Shown: in pieces, positions 41,133 through 51,580 of the stretch
Numbering within the stretch: position 1 is the first letter of the stretch
How the letters are laid out: every line of letters begins with the position of its first letter
NCBI GenBank assembly: GCA_902789505.1
Contig: CADAOO010000007.1
Location: 28,209 to 92,208, forward strand
Origin: an uncultured Methanobrevibacter sp.
GTDB taxonomy: Archaea > Methanobacteriota > Methanobacteria > Methanobacteriales > Methanobacteriaceae
Direction: 5' to 3'
Length of the DNA stretch: 64,000 bases
Made by a program: the position numbers and the translations under genes
Notes under the pieces: model-generated
Told to the model about the DNA's origin: nothing
The model's input: only the letters and a program-made list of their open reading frames with translations
Databases searched by the model: none

Positions 41133-42806
41133 CTACAGCTCTCCCCTTTCGCGCCTTTCATCCAATAGCTTAAGACCCAGATCGCCAAGCTTGTACTTTT
41201 GAATCTTACCACTGGTTGTAAGCGGGAACTCTTCAATGAAGAAGACATATTTAGGCACCTTATACCTTGCAATGGAGCCTATACAGAAATCGCGTATGTC
41301 CGCTTCGGTGACATCATCAAATCCTTCCTCCTTGATGATGAAAGCACCGACAATCTCTCCGTACTTTTCATCCGGAATTCCTGCCACCTGAACATCCTGA
41401 ACGCATTCATGGGTAAAGAGGAACTCCTCGATTTCACGCGGGTAGATGTTTTCCCCTCCCCTGATGATCATGTCCTTGATACGTCCCACAATGGAGTAGT
41501 ATCCGTCCTCATCGACTGTAGCAAGGTCTCCTGAATGAAGCCATCCGTCAGGTTCGATGGTTTCGGCTGTCTTTTCGGGCATGTTGTAGTATCCTTTCAT
41601 CACGTTGAATCCCCTGCACATTATCTCACCTGTTTCGCCGGGACCCAGTTCCTCACCGGTTTCGGGATCTACGATTTTAACCTCGATGTTCGGGAATTTC
41701 CTTCCTACGGTATTGATCTTTTTCTCGAAAGTGTCAGCGGCATTGGTCTGTGTAAAGCCCGGAGCCGCTTCGGTAAGTCCGTATACGCTTGTGATTTCCT
41801 TCATGTTCATCTTTTCGATGGCATCCTTCATTGTCTCGACCGGACATGTTGAGCCGGCCATGATTCCTGTACGAAGGGAACTCATGTCGAACATGTCAAA
41901 CATCGGATGGTTCATCATTCCTATAAACATTGTAGGCACTCCGTAGATTGAAGTGCACTTTTCCTTCTGGATTGATGATATCGCAAGAAGAGGGTCATAC
42001 TCCTCAAGCACGACCATTGTTGAGCCGTGGGTGATTACGGCCATCACACCAAGCACGGTTCCGAAACAGTGGAAAAGAGGCACCTGCAAGAGCAGCCTGT
42101 CCTTTGCTGTGTAGTTCATGTTTTCCCCGATGTAGTATCCGTCGTTTACAATGTTTCTGCTTGTAAGCATTACACCCTTCGGAAAACCTTCGGTTCCGGA
42201 TGTGTACTGCATGTTGATTACGTCATACTGTGTCACGGAATCCTTGATTTTCTGGTATTCATCATCGTCATAGTTCATACCTAAAAGAAGCAGCTCGTTG
42301 GTGTTGTACATTCCCCTGTGCTTTTCCTGTCCCACGTGGAAAATGAATTTCAGTCTTGGGAACTTTTCTGAAACCAGATTGCCCCTTGCGCAGTTTTTCA
42401 TTTCAGGCACGAGCTCATGGATAATGTCGAAATAGCTTGTGTCCCTGAAGCCGTCTGTCATGGCCAGAGCCTTCATGTCGGACTGCCTGAGCACATACTC
42501 AAGTTCGTGGGACTGGTATGCTGTGTTTACAGTCACGATTGTTGCACCTATCTTTGCTGTTGCAAACATGTATGTCAGCCATTCCGGCACGTTTTTGGCC
42601 CATATGCCGACGTGGTCTCCCTTTTCAATTCCTATGGCAAGCATTCCCTTTGCCAGATTGTCAACTCTTTCATCAAATTCTTTATATGTAAATCTTAAGT
42701 TCCTGTCAGGATAAACGATAAATTCATGGTCCGGTTGCTTTTCAACCATTGATTCGAAAAACTTCCCGAGCGGAAGTTCAGTAAATAATTCAGACATGCT
42801 TTTCAC
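41133..42806 (-). CDS. AMP-forming acyl-CoA synthetase
   Basis: 557 aa. ANL-superfamily motifs are complete: P-loop [62 protein letters not shown] and the catalytic Lys in [15 protein letters not shown]. Activates a carboxylic acid to acyl-AMP and then the CoA thioester in the cytoplasm. The overall layout suits medium- or long-chain or branched acids. It lies downstream of an XRE-cupin regulator gene on the same strand. Confidence 0.92.
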   Translation of the reverse strand: MKSMSELFTELPLGKFFESMVEKQPDHEFIVYPDRNLRFTYKEFDERVDNLAKGMLAIGIEKGDHVGIWAKNVPEWLTYMFATAKIGATIVTVNTAYQSHELEYVLRQSDMKALAMTDGFRDTSYFDIIHELVPEMKNCARGNLVSEKFPRLKFIFHVGQEKHRGMYNTNELLLLGMNYDDDEYQKIKDSVTQYDVINMQYTSGTEGFPKGVMLTSRNIVNDGYYIGENMNYTAKDRLLLQVPLFHCFGTVLGVMAVITHGSTMVVLEEYDPLLAISSIQKEKCTSIYGVPTMFIGMMNHPMFDMFDMSSLRTGIMAGSTCPVETMKDAIEKMNMKEITSVYGLTEAAPGFTQTNAADTFEKKINTVGRKFPNIEVKIVDPETGEELGPGETGEIMCRGFNVMKGYYNMPEKTAETIEPDGWLHSGDLATVDEDGYYSIVGRIKDMIIRGGENIYPREIEEFLFTHECVQDVQVAGIPDEKYGEIVGAFIIKEEGFDDVTEADIRDFCIGSIARYKVPKYVFFIEEFPLTTSGKIQKYKLGDLGLKLLDERRERGEL

Positions 42807-42848
42807 CTCATTTCTTTAAACAATAAAATAACCTTTACCAAATGCAAA

Positions 42849-42944
42849 TCATAAATGCAATCCCAATTGCAATGTTTTCAAGTCCAAATTCAAAGCTTCT
42901 GTGTAAAGTCCATTTTCCTTTGGTTTTAAAGTTATTTTACTCAT
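42849..42944 (-). CDS. Short ORF between regulator and synthetase
   Basis: ATG 42944 after GAGGGGATGAA gives MSKITLKPKENGLYTEALNL and ends at codon 31. SD quality argues for translation, and it would be the middle gene of the regulator-synthetase operon. It may be a leader peptide or the stub of a deleted gene. Confidence 0.4.
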   Translation of the reverse strand: MSKITLKPKENGLYTEALNLDLKTLQLGLHL

Positions 42945-42953
42945 TTCATCCCC

Positions 42954-43526
42954 TCAGTATGGTGTGTAAAGTACGGCTAAAATCTTTGCGCCGTCTTTGC
43001 TTTTTGCATGCAGGTGGTGAGGCACGGCTGAGTCATAAAATATTGTGTCGCCCACTCCTATTGCATAGGTTTCCTTTCCGTAGATTACCTCAATTTCACC
43101 TTCAAGAACATAGATGAACTCTTCGCCTTCGTGTGATGAGAGTTCCTTTTCACTGTCTTCATAGCTGATGTCAATCATGAACGGATCTATGTTTCTGTCT
43201 ATCTTTCCGGCACCCAGTGAGTGGAATTCAAGGTTGGTTGCGTTTGTCACGTCTTCCCTTCCGGAGAAGTAAAGTGAGTTTTCAGTCTTTCCGCCTCTTG
43301 TAACTACAGGTCCTAGCTCGGGAGTGTCATCGAGAAATGTTCCAAGCCTTACGCCTAAGGCCCTTGCCATTTTGGTCAGCGGAGTGAGTGACGGAATGAC
43401 CTCTCCTGATTCCATGGCCTCTAGGACTTCAAGCTTTACGCCGCTTCTCTCTGATAACTCCTCAAGGGACATGTTCTGCCTTTCTCTGATGTCTCTTATC
43501 TTTTTTGCAAAATCTTCGTTTGTCAT
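42954..43526 (-). CDS. XRE-family regulator with cupin domain
   Basis: 190 aa from ATG 43526. Residues 1-65 form a Cro/C1-type helix-turn-helix (NMSLEELSERSGVKLEVLEA), residues about 110-185 a cupin (SSHEGEEFIYVLEGEIEVIY, and GDTIFYDSAVPHHLHA with the typical His). Regulators of this build sense a small ligand in the cupin. The adjacent acyl-CoA synthetase is the probable target and its substrate the probable ligand. Confidence 0.88.
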   Translation of the reverse strand: MTNEDFAKKIRDIRERQNMSLEELSERSGVKLEVLEAMESGEVIPSLTPLTKMARALGVRLGTFLDDTPELGPVVTRGGKTENSLYFSGREDVTNATNLEFHSLGAGKIDRNIDPFMIDISYEDSEKELSSHEGEEFIYVLEGEIEVIYGKETYAIGVGDTIFYDSAVPHHLHAKSKDGAKILAVLYTPY

Positions 43527-43535
43527 AATTTTCAC

Positions 43536-44137
43536 ACATCTTTTTGAATTTACACTTAAAACAATTTAAGTATTTAAGACTATATTTTACAAGATATTTA
43601 AAAGTAACCTAAAAAAGGGGATTTCGGTCAATTTTTCACATAAATTACAAAAAAAGATATTAAATCATTCATTTTTACACGCTTTTTCAAATATTGATTT
43701 CAGTTCCCCAAATTGTCTGTAAATGACAAATTGAGCTTGAATAAAAGAAAAAATACATATACTTCCAGTTACATACTGTAAAGTGTAAAGATTAATCCTC
43801 CAATCTTTACAAATACATATAGAAAGCGAAGAATCAATATGGTGAATCAACTTACCCGTGAATAAGGCGGTTTTTCTGCCTTATTCCAAATTCAATTCAC
43901 GCCACCCCAAACAACCATAAGAAATATTAAAGTTATACACAATTAAAATAACACTTTTGGAAAAAATCCATAAAAATATAATAGCTATTTTTAAAATAAT
44001 TAAATTGAATGTATTGAAAATACTTTTTGAATTGTGAAATGTAGATGCAACGGCAAAAATTAATCAGTTTTCAATGAAAAAAATTATTTATATTAATTAA
44101 AATAAAAAGATTATCAATTTAAAGGAGCTGTTATTAA
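43536..44137. other. Divergent intergenic region, with hairpin
   Basis: AT-rich region between the regulator and thymidylate synthase. It holds the hairpin at 43861-43885 and the promoter of the thymidylate synthase gene (TTTATATTAATT at about 44088-44099). No convincing gene on either strand; the frame at 43665-43850 has no SD and unusual composition. Confidence 0.5.
43861..43885. terminator. Hairpin with AATAAGGC stem
   Basis: AATAAGGC and GCCTTATT pair over 8 bp around a GGTTTTTCT loop. Outside it GTGAA and TTCAC can extend the pairing with gaps. It may be a small RNA or a terminator of an unseen transcript. Confidence 0.35.
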
Positions 44138-44836
44138 ATGTTAACAATCAATCAATGTTACCTGGATTTTGTAGAAAAAATCCTGAAGCAAGGAAAAGAA
44201 ACATACAAGGACTCAAACCATCATTTAATGGAAAGTTTAGGAAACTTTTACATAATCGACGACCCGTTCGGCTTGAAATTCAGAGCAAAATACATGCACT
44301 ACACAACCGAAACCCTACTTGAAGACATCAAGGCAGGAAAATTCGACATTGAAGGATGTCCAATAAAAGGCGATGCATTATACAACTACGTCAAGTCAGC
44401 CGAAAACCCTGATGACCAGGGATTCGTATACACCTACCCCAACCGTATCTATGCGCATTTTGACGTCGACCAGTTCAACACAATGAAGCAGAGGATACTC
44501 ACCGCAACAGGATCAAATAGGGCAGTGGCCGTTACAATAGACCCTGAACTTGATGCCGAAAGGGAAGACATACCATGCCTTCAGTTCATCCAGTGCCTTG
44601 TGAGGGACAACGAACTTACGATACACTGCATATTCAGAAGCAATGACATCTTCGGCGCATTCTACTCAAACATGTTCTTTATCGCATATCTCGGACTGAA
44701 AATGAAGGAAGAGGTCAACAAAGAGATCATGGGTGAAAAACTGAACTTCGGCGGAGTCCACTACCACTCAACTTCCGGTCACATCTACAATACAGACCTG
44801 AAAGCAGCTCGCAACCTGATAAAAGTAAACAAATAA
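44138..44836 (+). CDS. thyA: Archaeal-type thymidylate synthase
   Basis: 232 aa, ATG 44138 after AAAGGAGC. The pattern DIPCLQFIQCLVRD holds the nucleophilic Cys, followed by the dUMP-binding FRSNDIFGAFYSNMFFIAYL and the C-terminal GGVHYHSTSGHIYNTDL, as in archaeal ThyA and its dCMP hydroxymethylase relatives. Length is as for methanogen enzymes. Converts dUMP to dTMP, probably with a methanopterin cofactor. An isolated gene with its own TATA. Confidence 0.78.
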   Translation: MLTINQCYLDFVEKILKQGKETYKDSNHHLMESLGNFYIIDDPFGLKFRAKYMHYTTETLLEDIKAGKFDIEGCPIKGDALYNYVKSAENPDDQGFVYTYPNRIYAHFDVDQFNTMKQRILTATGSNRAVAVTIDPELDAEREDIPCLQFIQCLVRDNELTIHCIFRSNDIFGAFYSNMFFIAYLGLKMKEEVNKEIMGEKLNFGGVHYHSTSGHIYNTDLKAARNLIKVNK

Positions 44837-44956
44837 GGCTTCAAACCTTATTTCCCATCACTTTTTTAGACTAAACTAAAATCAGCATGAAAATTATTAT
44901 CTGTTTTTAAAATAGCTCAAAAAAATAATAAAAAAAGATAGAGATTTAAAAAATCC

Positions 44957-46282
44957 CTATGGTGTGATTTTAATCCTTATGTCCCTTGTTACCGCATTGT
45001 ATGCAGTGTTTCCAGCATAACTTGCCTGGGCGGTATATGTTCCTGGAGTGTCAACATCAATCAGAACATAAGCGACACCGTTTAAGTCAGTGAAACTGAC
45101 AAAGACCTGTCCGTTCATTCTGAAAACTATTTTTGAAAGCAAAGGAAGCGGATTGTCATATCTGTCCCTTAACTGGACTTTAACGACTTTTAATAATTGG
45201 CTTGCCTTGAATATGCTGTCAGCACCGCGCACCATAACGGAAGGGGTCTGTTTGATTACCCTGATGTAGCCTGATTTTTCGGATGGCGCATAATTGGCAT
45301 CACCGTCAAAGCTGACAATAGCAGAGTGATTGCCGAATCCTATACCCACTCTGATGTATGCGTCACCGTTTTCATCGGTTACACCGCTCCAGGTTGAGCG
45401 GTATGCCTTGACATGGACTGTTTTGCCGGCAAGCGGTTGGTTGTTTGAATCCCATAGTGTGACTCTAACCATTTTTGTTTCTGTAACAAAGTAGAGTGCA
45501 TTGCGCAAAAAGATTTTGGTCTTTTCCTTAGACCCTAAAGTAAATTTAACAGTTACCATGTTGGACTCGTTATAAATAAAATCTGAACGGGCAAATACAT
45601 CTACACTATAGTCCCCTTCAGGCAATCCTCCTGTATAATACTTTGCCACACCGTCACGGTCAGTGGTCTCGTATTTCATACCGTTGACATCAAAACCGAC
45701 GATAATATTGCTTGCAGGATTGCCGCGGATATCTTTTACAACAGCAACAATGTTATGGGTGCGATAATCATATTCTGCAGTTAATCTGGTATTCAATTTA
45801 TTTATAATGACCTGAGCAGACGCACTGGAGCCTTCATAGGTATTGTCCCCATTATATACGGCGGTTGCAGGATATGTGCCCGGGAACATGACATCTGTGC
45901 TGAATGAAACCTGACCCCTGGCATCAGTGTTTACAACTCGGGTAATGGTACCTATTTTAAGAGTAATCATTGCATCCTTAATAGCTTTACCTTCAGCATC
46001 ACTCAATGTAGCAACGAAATTTTCACCGCTGCGATAATCAGTGACAACATCAATTGCAGCTATTTTGGTTTGAATTTTATTGTCTGCGGTTAAATTTCCT
46101 TCGTAATTATCTGAAGCGGATATCACTTCATCATTACCGGATGATTCGATTGCATCATCATCCAATACATTTTCAGATATGGCATCATCGGCTATCGGCA
46201 AATCCTGTGCGCTTACTGCTGAAACAGAAATCGCAACCAGAAAAACAAGCAACAATGCCAGTAAAAATTGTTTAGATTTCAT
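44957..46282 (-). CDS. Secreted Ig-like adhesin
   Basis: 441 aa. Signal peptide MKSKQFLLALLLVFLVAISV with cleavage near VSAQ. One Ig-like (Big_1/3-type) repeat (about 70-165), a second related region, then a C-terminal 190-residue module starting KIFLRNALYFVTETKMV. That module recurs at the C-terminus of the next adhesin gene (46471-51399), so it is probably the shared domain that keeps these proteins on the pseudomurein wall; there is no membrane anchor. Confidence 0.8.
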   Translation of the reverse strand: MKSKQFLLALLLVFLVAISVSAVSAQDLPIADDAISENVLDDDAIESSGNDEVISASDNYEGNLTADNKIQTKIAAIDVVTDYRSGENFVATLSDAEGKAIKDAMITLKIGTITRVVNTDARGQVSFSTDVMFPGTYPATAVYNGDNTYEGSSASAQVIINKLNTRLTAEYDYRTHNIVAVVKDIRGNPASNIIVGFDVNGMKYETTDRDGVAKYYTGGLPEGDYSVDVFARSDFIYNESNMVTVKFTLGSKEKTKIFLRNALYFVTETKMVRVTLWDSNNQPLAGKTVHVKAYRSTWSGVTDENGDAYIRVGIGFGNHSAIVSFDGDANYAPSEKSGYIRVIKQTPSVMVRGADSIFKASQLLKVVKVQLRDRYDNPLPLLSKIVFRMNGQVFVSFTDLNGVAYVLIDVDTPGTYTAQASYAGNTAYNAVTRDIRIKITP

Positions 46283-46470
46283 CTTTTTTCTCCCATATTT
46301 TTATAAAATTAGGTTTATTTGCCTGCATATAAATATCTTTTGATTAAATTCTTAAGAAAGGCATTGAACAAAATTATTCGGATAATATGGGTTTTAACAG
46401 CAATATCCGGATGCTGCATTTCCTTTGAAAAAAAAATTAAATAAAAAAAGATAGAGATTTAAAAAAATCC

Positions 46471-49400
46471 CTATGGTGTGATTCTGAACTTTACCTCTCT
46501 TGTTACGGCATTGTATGCAGTGTTTCCTCCAAACATGACCTGTGCATAGAATGTGCCTGCATAGTTGATGTTGATTCTTATGTGGGCAACACCGTCGATG
46601 TCAGTGGTTCCGATATATGTCTGGCCGTTCAACTTGATAACAATTTTTGAACCGACAGGAAGTGCAAGGTTATATCTGTCACGCAAATGAACTTTAACGA
46701 TTTTATTATTGTCGCTTGCCTTGAACTGAGTGTCGGCACCGCGCACCATTACTGAAGGAGTCTGCTTAATCACTCTGATGAAACCTGACCTTTCGGATGC
46801 ATCATATTTGGCATCCCCGTCAAAGCTGACTGTTGCAGGGTGATCACCGAATCCTATACCGACTCTTATTAACGCATCACCGTTTTCATCGGTTACGCCG
46901 CTCCATACTGAATCATACGCTTTGATATGAACGGTTTTACCTGCTAAAGGTTTGTTGTTTTCATCCCACAGGGTAACCTTCACCATTTTGGTCTCTGTAA
47001 CAAAGTACAGCGCATTACGAAGGAATATCTTTGACTGCACTTTCTTTAAGACTGTAACCTTTGCGGATGCAAAGGCGCTTTTATAAATCTCGTCCCCATC
47101 AAAGGTGATGAATGCAGTATAATTGTTAGGCTCAAAGCCGTAAGTGGAAAATGAAGCCTGACCGTTTGCATCGGTTGTTGCAGTCTCGGTACTTCCGCCT
47201 AATCTGACGGTTACTTTAGCCCCTTCAATAGCCTTGCCGTCAGCGCCTTTTAAGGTGGCGACCAGTTTCTTGCCCTCGTTGTAATATGTAATGACATCAC
47301 CGGCTGTCAAAGCGGTGTTGAGTTTATTTATAGTGACTTCAGCTGTTGTTCTTGAAATGTTATAGATGTCGTTTCCCAAAAATGTAACAGTAGCAAAGTA
47401 TGTATCCGGAATTAAACCGTCGGTTGTTAGGAAAACCTGACCTTTATCGTCGGTTGTTAACTTGTGAGTGTTTCCGGCAATGTTTATTCTGACTTCAACA
47501 CCTTTAACAGCATTGCCTCTTTGATCTGTCAAAGTTGCCGCAATATCCCTTCCGCTGTTATAATCACAGTCAACATCAGGAGCGCTTAAAGATGTGCTGA
47601 TCTTATTTACAGTGACCCTGGCTGTAGTGCCTGATGCATAATAAATGTTATTGCCTGCAAAGTCAATATTTGCCATGTAAACATCAGGAACTAATCCGTC
47701 GGTAGACAATGAAACACTACCTTTACTGTCAGTGGTTAAGGTCTTGACAACATCACCCAATTTAACAGTAACATCAACCTTACTGATAGCTTTACCGTCC
47801 CCATCTTTTAATGTAGCAGTCAAACTCTTACCGTCATTATAAACAGTAACAACATCATCAGCAGTCAAAGCAGTGTGGACTTTATTTACAGTTACCCTGG
47901 CTGTAGTGCTGGATGCATAATACTTCCTATCTCCTGAAAATGAAATATCCGCAATATAACTGTCCGGAAGAATATTGTCTGTTGAAAATGAAACCTGACC
48001 ATCACTATCAGTAATCAATGTCCTGGAAAGGCCTGCCAGTTTAACAGTGACCATAGCACCTTTAATAGCATTGCCTTTACCGTCCTTCAAAGTAGCAACC
48101 AAACTCTTGCCGCCATTATAAACAGTAGTGACATCCGAAGATGTTAAAGCAGAACTATATTTATCTACAACAATTGTAGTTGTGGTACTTGAAGGGTTAT
48201 ATATATTATTTCCATCAAAGGCAATGTTTGCAGTATAGGTATCCGGATCCAAATCCAAAGTGGAAATAGTTGCCTTTCCATCCTGGTCAGTTGTCAAGAT
48301 TGAATAAACATTACTGATTTTAACATTGACATTTGCACCATCAATCGGATTGCCGTCAGCGTCTTTTAAAGTAACAGTAAGACCATCAACAGTTAATCCA
48401 GTATCCAACTTAGTTATAGTAACTTTAGAAGTAGTGCTGGATGAATAATAGATGTTATTTCCTAAAAAGTCAATTTTCGCAACATAAGTGTTTGGAACAA
48501 TGCCATTAATTGACAATGAAACCTTACCCCTTTTATCAGTAGTCAGAATCTCAGAAACATCACCCAGCACAATTTTAACCTGACCGTCACGTATAGCATT
48601 ACCGTTTTCATCTGTCAGAGTGGCAACCAGACTATCACCACTATTATAAACAGCAGTAACATCATCGGAGATTATTTTTGAAGGACTTTTTTTTACAGGA
48701 ACTTTTATGCTTGCACTGGAATCGGCAAATATCTTATCTGTAAACTTGGCGGTTACAGTTTTAATGCCATCGCTAGCAAAAGGATAAGTAAAATTAGCAA
48801 TTCCGTTTTCAACAAGAACACTGACAGATTTATCTTCAGCATTGAATGTGACTTTTCCGGAATTGATTAAATTCCCATGCGAATCCTTAACAATGGCCTC
48901 AATTTCAACAGGATTGTAATTGCTAATCACTTTAAGTTCAATTGAAGATTTCTCCTTAATCAAAAATGTGAATGCCTTGATGCATGCTACCTGTGACTTA
49001 TAATAATGTGTAGAATAGGTAAACTCAAAATCATATAAATCATCCCATTTCCTGCCGTCATAGCTGATGTATGACATGCCCTCAGAGTAGAATTTGGTAT
49101 TCAATGAAGCACCTGTTTCACTACCTTTACCCAGGCTTTCTGAAATAGGAACGGCAGCATTGCTACTGGAATTTATCCTGAATTCGACTTCAAAAACATC
49201 CCCCTTAGCAAGAGGAATTACCTGGTCTAATTCAATTGTCTTATAGGAAGGGCCTGAAAAACCGCTTTGTGTGTGTTTCAGTTTATTGTTGACATAAACT
49301 GACACATCCCAATTGGTGTCCTTTTCAAAGTATGTTGAAACAGCCGCCAGATATTCATTGTCTGTTGCCTTGAATCTATTCTTATACCAAACCACATCAG

Positions 49401-51399
49401 ATGAGTTATATAAGTAATCGGTTCTGCCGGGAATGTCATACTGGTAGTTTTTATCATATTTGATTGTGTCATTCAAAACAAATACATATGAAGAAATTTT
49501 ACCCGGTTCGGCGAATTTGGTATCGTAATATGAAACATGGAAATATCCATTATAACCCCAATTGGATCCCCAGCTGTTTTTAACAATCCATCCTCCTTTG
49601 CCCGGGGCACCGGAAAACTCCAGATTATCATCCCATCCGACAATGACTGCTGCATGATTAGAAGTGGCACTACCGGTATAATACTGGTCTTTCTGATTGT
49701 TTGAATAAAGGGATGTTGAAACACCACCATACTTCATGATGGCCAGTTTGATTGCATCATTATCAGTATAATTCTCTCTTTTAAACAATAACATATTTTG
49801 AACATGAACCAGACTATTCAAAACAGGTGAGAGAACAGAATCCCTTTTATATTTATCATCACTTTCATCTACAGGACCCAGCCATCCTATAAGGTATGCA
49901 TAGCCCATCCGGTCATATCCCCCATCATTGGTTTCCAGATTCCAGCCGTATGGAGAATATAGTCCCATCAAATTCTTCATATTCTCTTCAGAGAAATCGA
50001 ATTCAATGCCTGTTGCCTTTTTAATGGAGGATTCAAGTGCTCCTAAAGTGGAAAATGCCCAGCAGTTTCCATCATTTCCCTGGTCCCTAACGGCAGTAAC
50101 CTGATTCAATTCCCTTAAATCATATCTGCCAGGTATATTTTTAATATCAGAAGCGTTGGCTTTTATCAATATGAAGTCACCGCTTCCGATGAACACCTCA
50201 GGCAAATCGGATTCGAGAACATCATTGTTGGTTCTTGCCTTATTGTTTGAAAACGTATTGTGCAACGCCTCATCCAATATTGATTCATAGTATGGTTCCT
50301 GCAGGTAGGCTGAATAGTATGCGCCCGCAGTATTTAATGCATGATTTTCAATGAATTGTGTGTATTTGATTATGAGAGCATCGATATTATAGACAAATAC
50401 TGCCCCTGCGTTTTCGGCGGAGTTATTTTCAAAAATGGAATTATCCAAATAAAAACCAGCTCTTTGGAAAGAAGTTCTTACGCCTTCATATAATGAATAA
50501 ATGGCTCCTCCGTCATGTTTTGCCCTATTGTTTCTTGCTGTAAAACGATTCAAATCCAAATTGGATTGTAATGATACAATAGCACCACCGAAAGTTGCTG
50601 AACAATTGTTAATTTCCAAATTATCAGCATATAAGTTGGATTTAGACATCAGATAAAAAGCTCCACCCGCATCCTCGATGGAATAGGAATTCATGAATTT
50701 GGAATCAGCAATATTAATTCTTGCCTTATTTTCAGCCACAATAGTTCCGCCGTATGAAGTGGAACGGCTGTTCACGAATAGAGAATCGGTAACAGTCAAT
50801 GAAGCCTGATTAAGATAAATGGCTCCACCGTGTTTTGCAAAGGTATTGTTGAAAATACAGTGATTTAAAACCGTGTTTGCACTTGCCATTTGTGATTCAA
50901 TGACTCCTCCATTATATGAGCCATACTGATAATCTTTAAATATTGTATCTGCAGCAGTGAAATTTCCATTATTGGATATTCTTAAATTCACCAAAGTCAG
51001 ATTTTTTAAGGTCAATGAGCTTGAAACACTGAATCCGGTACCATAATTGTACTTTATAATGGTTTGTGAAGAATCCTCACCAATAATGGTTACATTTCTT
51101 ATTGATACTGATCTGTCAAGGGTATACTCCCCGTTTGCCAAATGGAGATTTGAATCTGCAACCACACGGTTGGATTTGAATTCCTTATAAGGATTTGAAG
51201 CGGAACCGTTTCCGCTGTCGTCCGGAGCATTTGCATCAAAATAGTAATCTGCAGCAAGAATTTCTGAAGAATCACCAAAAGTCAAATGTTCCACCGTCTC
51301 ACCAACTGCCATTGCAGCATCTTCGGCCGCAAAGGATGTCGGCACCATTATCAATATACAAAATATCGAAATTAATGTAAAAAGTTTTATTCTTTTCAA
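46471..51399 (-). CDS. Adhesin-like protein with papain-type protease domain
   Basis: 1642 aa. Signal peptide MKRIKLFTLISIFCILIMV, then a right-handed beta-helix of POMP/pectate-lyase type (about 50-400, motifs like NHCIFNNTFAKHGGAIYL), then a C1 peptidase domain (about 420-650) with Cys in GNCWAFSTLGALE, His in SNHAAVIVGWDD and Asn in IVKNSWGSNWGYNGYF. About 680-810 is a lectin-like domain that often follows such peptidases. Eight Ig-like repeats follow (typical TxLTADDVVTVYNDGKSL), then the C-terminal module KIFLRNALYFVTET. Acts outside the cell; substrate could be host or microbial proteins. Confidence 0.85.
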   Translation of the reverse strand: MKRIKLFTLISIFCILIMVPTSFAAEDAAMAVGETVEHLTFGDSSEILAADYYFDANAPDDSGNGSASNPYKEFKSNRVVADSNLHLANGEYTLDRSVSIRNVTIIGEDSSQTIIKYNYGTGFSVSSSLTLKNLTLVNLRISNNGNFTAADTIFKDYQYGSYNGGVIESQMASANTVLNHCIFNNTFAKHGGAIYLNQASLTVTDSLFVNSRSTSYGGTIVAENKARINIADSKFMNSYSIEDAGGAFYLMSKSNLYADNLEINNCSATFGGAIVSLQSNLDLNRFTARNNRAKHDGGAIYSLYEGVRTSFQRAGFYLDNSIFENNSAENAGAVFVYNIDALIIKYTQFIENHALNTAGAYYSAYLQEPYYESILDEALHNTFSNNKARTNNDVLESDLPEVFIGSGDFILIKANASDIKNIPGRYDLRELNQVTAVRDQGNDGNCWAFSTLGALESSIKKATGIEFDFSEENMKNLMGLYSPYGWNLETNDGGYDRMGYAYLIGWLGPVDESDDKYKRDSVLSPVLNSLVHVQNMLLFKRENYTDNDAIKLAIMKYGGVSTSLYSNNQKDQYYTGSATSNHAAVIVGWDDNLEFSGAPGKGGWIVKNSWGSNWGYNGYFHVSYYDTKFAEPGKISSYVFVLNDTIKYDKNYQYDIPGRTDYLYNSSDVVWYKNRFKATDNEYLAAVSTYFEKDTNWDVSVYVNNKLKHTQSGFSGPSYKTIELDQVIPLAKGDVFEVEFRINSSSNAAVPISESLGKGSETGASLNTKFYSEGMSYISYDGRKWDDLYDFEFTYSTHYYKSQVACIKAFTFLIKEKSSIELKVISNYNPVEIEAIVKDSHGNLINSGKVTFNAEDKSVSVLVENGIANFTYPFASDGIKTVTAKFTDKIFADSSASIKVPVKKSPSKIISDDVTAVYNSGDSLVATLTDENGNAIRDGQVKIVLGDVSEILTTDKRGKVSLSINGIVPNTYVAKIDFLGNNIYYSSSTTSKVTITKLDTGLTVDGLTVTLKDADGNPIDGANVNVKISNVYSILTTDQDGKATISTLDLDPDTYTANIAFDGNNIYNPSSTTTTIVVDKYSSALTSSDVTTVYNGGKSLVATLKDGKGNAIKGAMVTVKLAGLSRTLITDSDGQVSFSTDNILPDSYIADISFSGDRKYYASSTTARVTVNKVHTALTADDVVTVYNDGKSLTATLKDGDGKAISKVDVTVKLGDVVKTLTTDSKGSVSLSTDGLVPDVYMANIDFAGNNIYYASGTTARVTVNKISTSLSAPDVDCDYNSGRDIAATLTDQRGNAVKGVEVRINIAGNTHKLTTDDKGQVFLTTDGLIPDTYFATVTFLGNDIYNISRTTAEVTINKLNTALTAGDVITYYNEGKKLVATLKGADGKAIEGAKVTVRLGGSTETATTDANGQASFSTYGFEPNNYTAFITFDGDEIYKSAFASAKVTVLKKVQSKIFLRNALYFVTETKMVKVTLWDENNKPLAGKTVHIKAYDSVWSGVTDENGDALIRVGIGFGDHPATVSFDGDAKYDASERSGFIRVIKQTPSVMVRGADTQFKASDNNKIVKVHLRDRYNLALPVGSKIVIKLNGQTYIGTTDIDGVAHIRININYAGTFYAQVMFGGNTAYNAVTREVKFRITP

Positions 51400-51580
51400 G
51401 CTATTGCCTCCTTTTTATACAATTTAAACACTTTAAAGTTAAAATGTATAGAGTATTGTTATTTTTTGCTTTTATAATATATATAATTACCTTGAAAATT
51501 AGATAAATTCGGTAATCAGCTTGAAATTGATTTAAAAAAAGTTAATAAGAGGGAGTGAAAACTCCCAAATTTTTCCAATT

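Noticed and set aside
43665..43850. 61-aa minus-strand frame in the regulator-thyA spacer
   Set aside because: No ribosome site, odd composition and no similarity to anything recognised; treated as chance.
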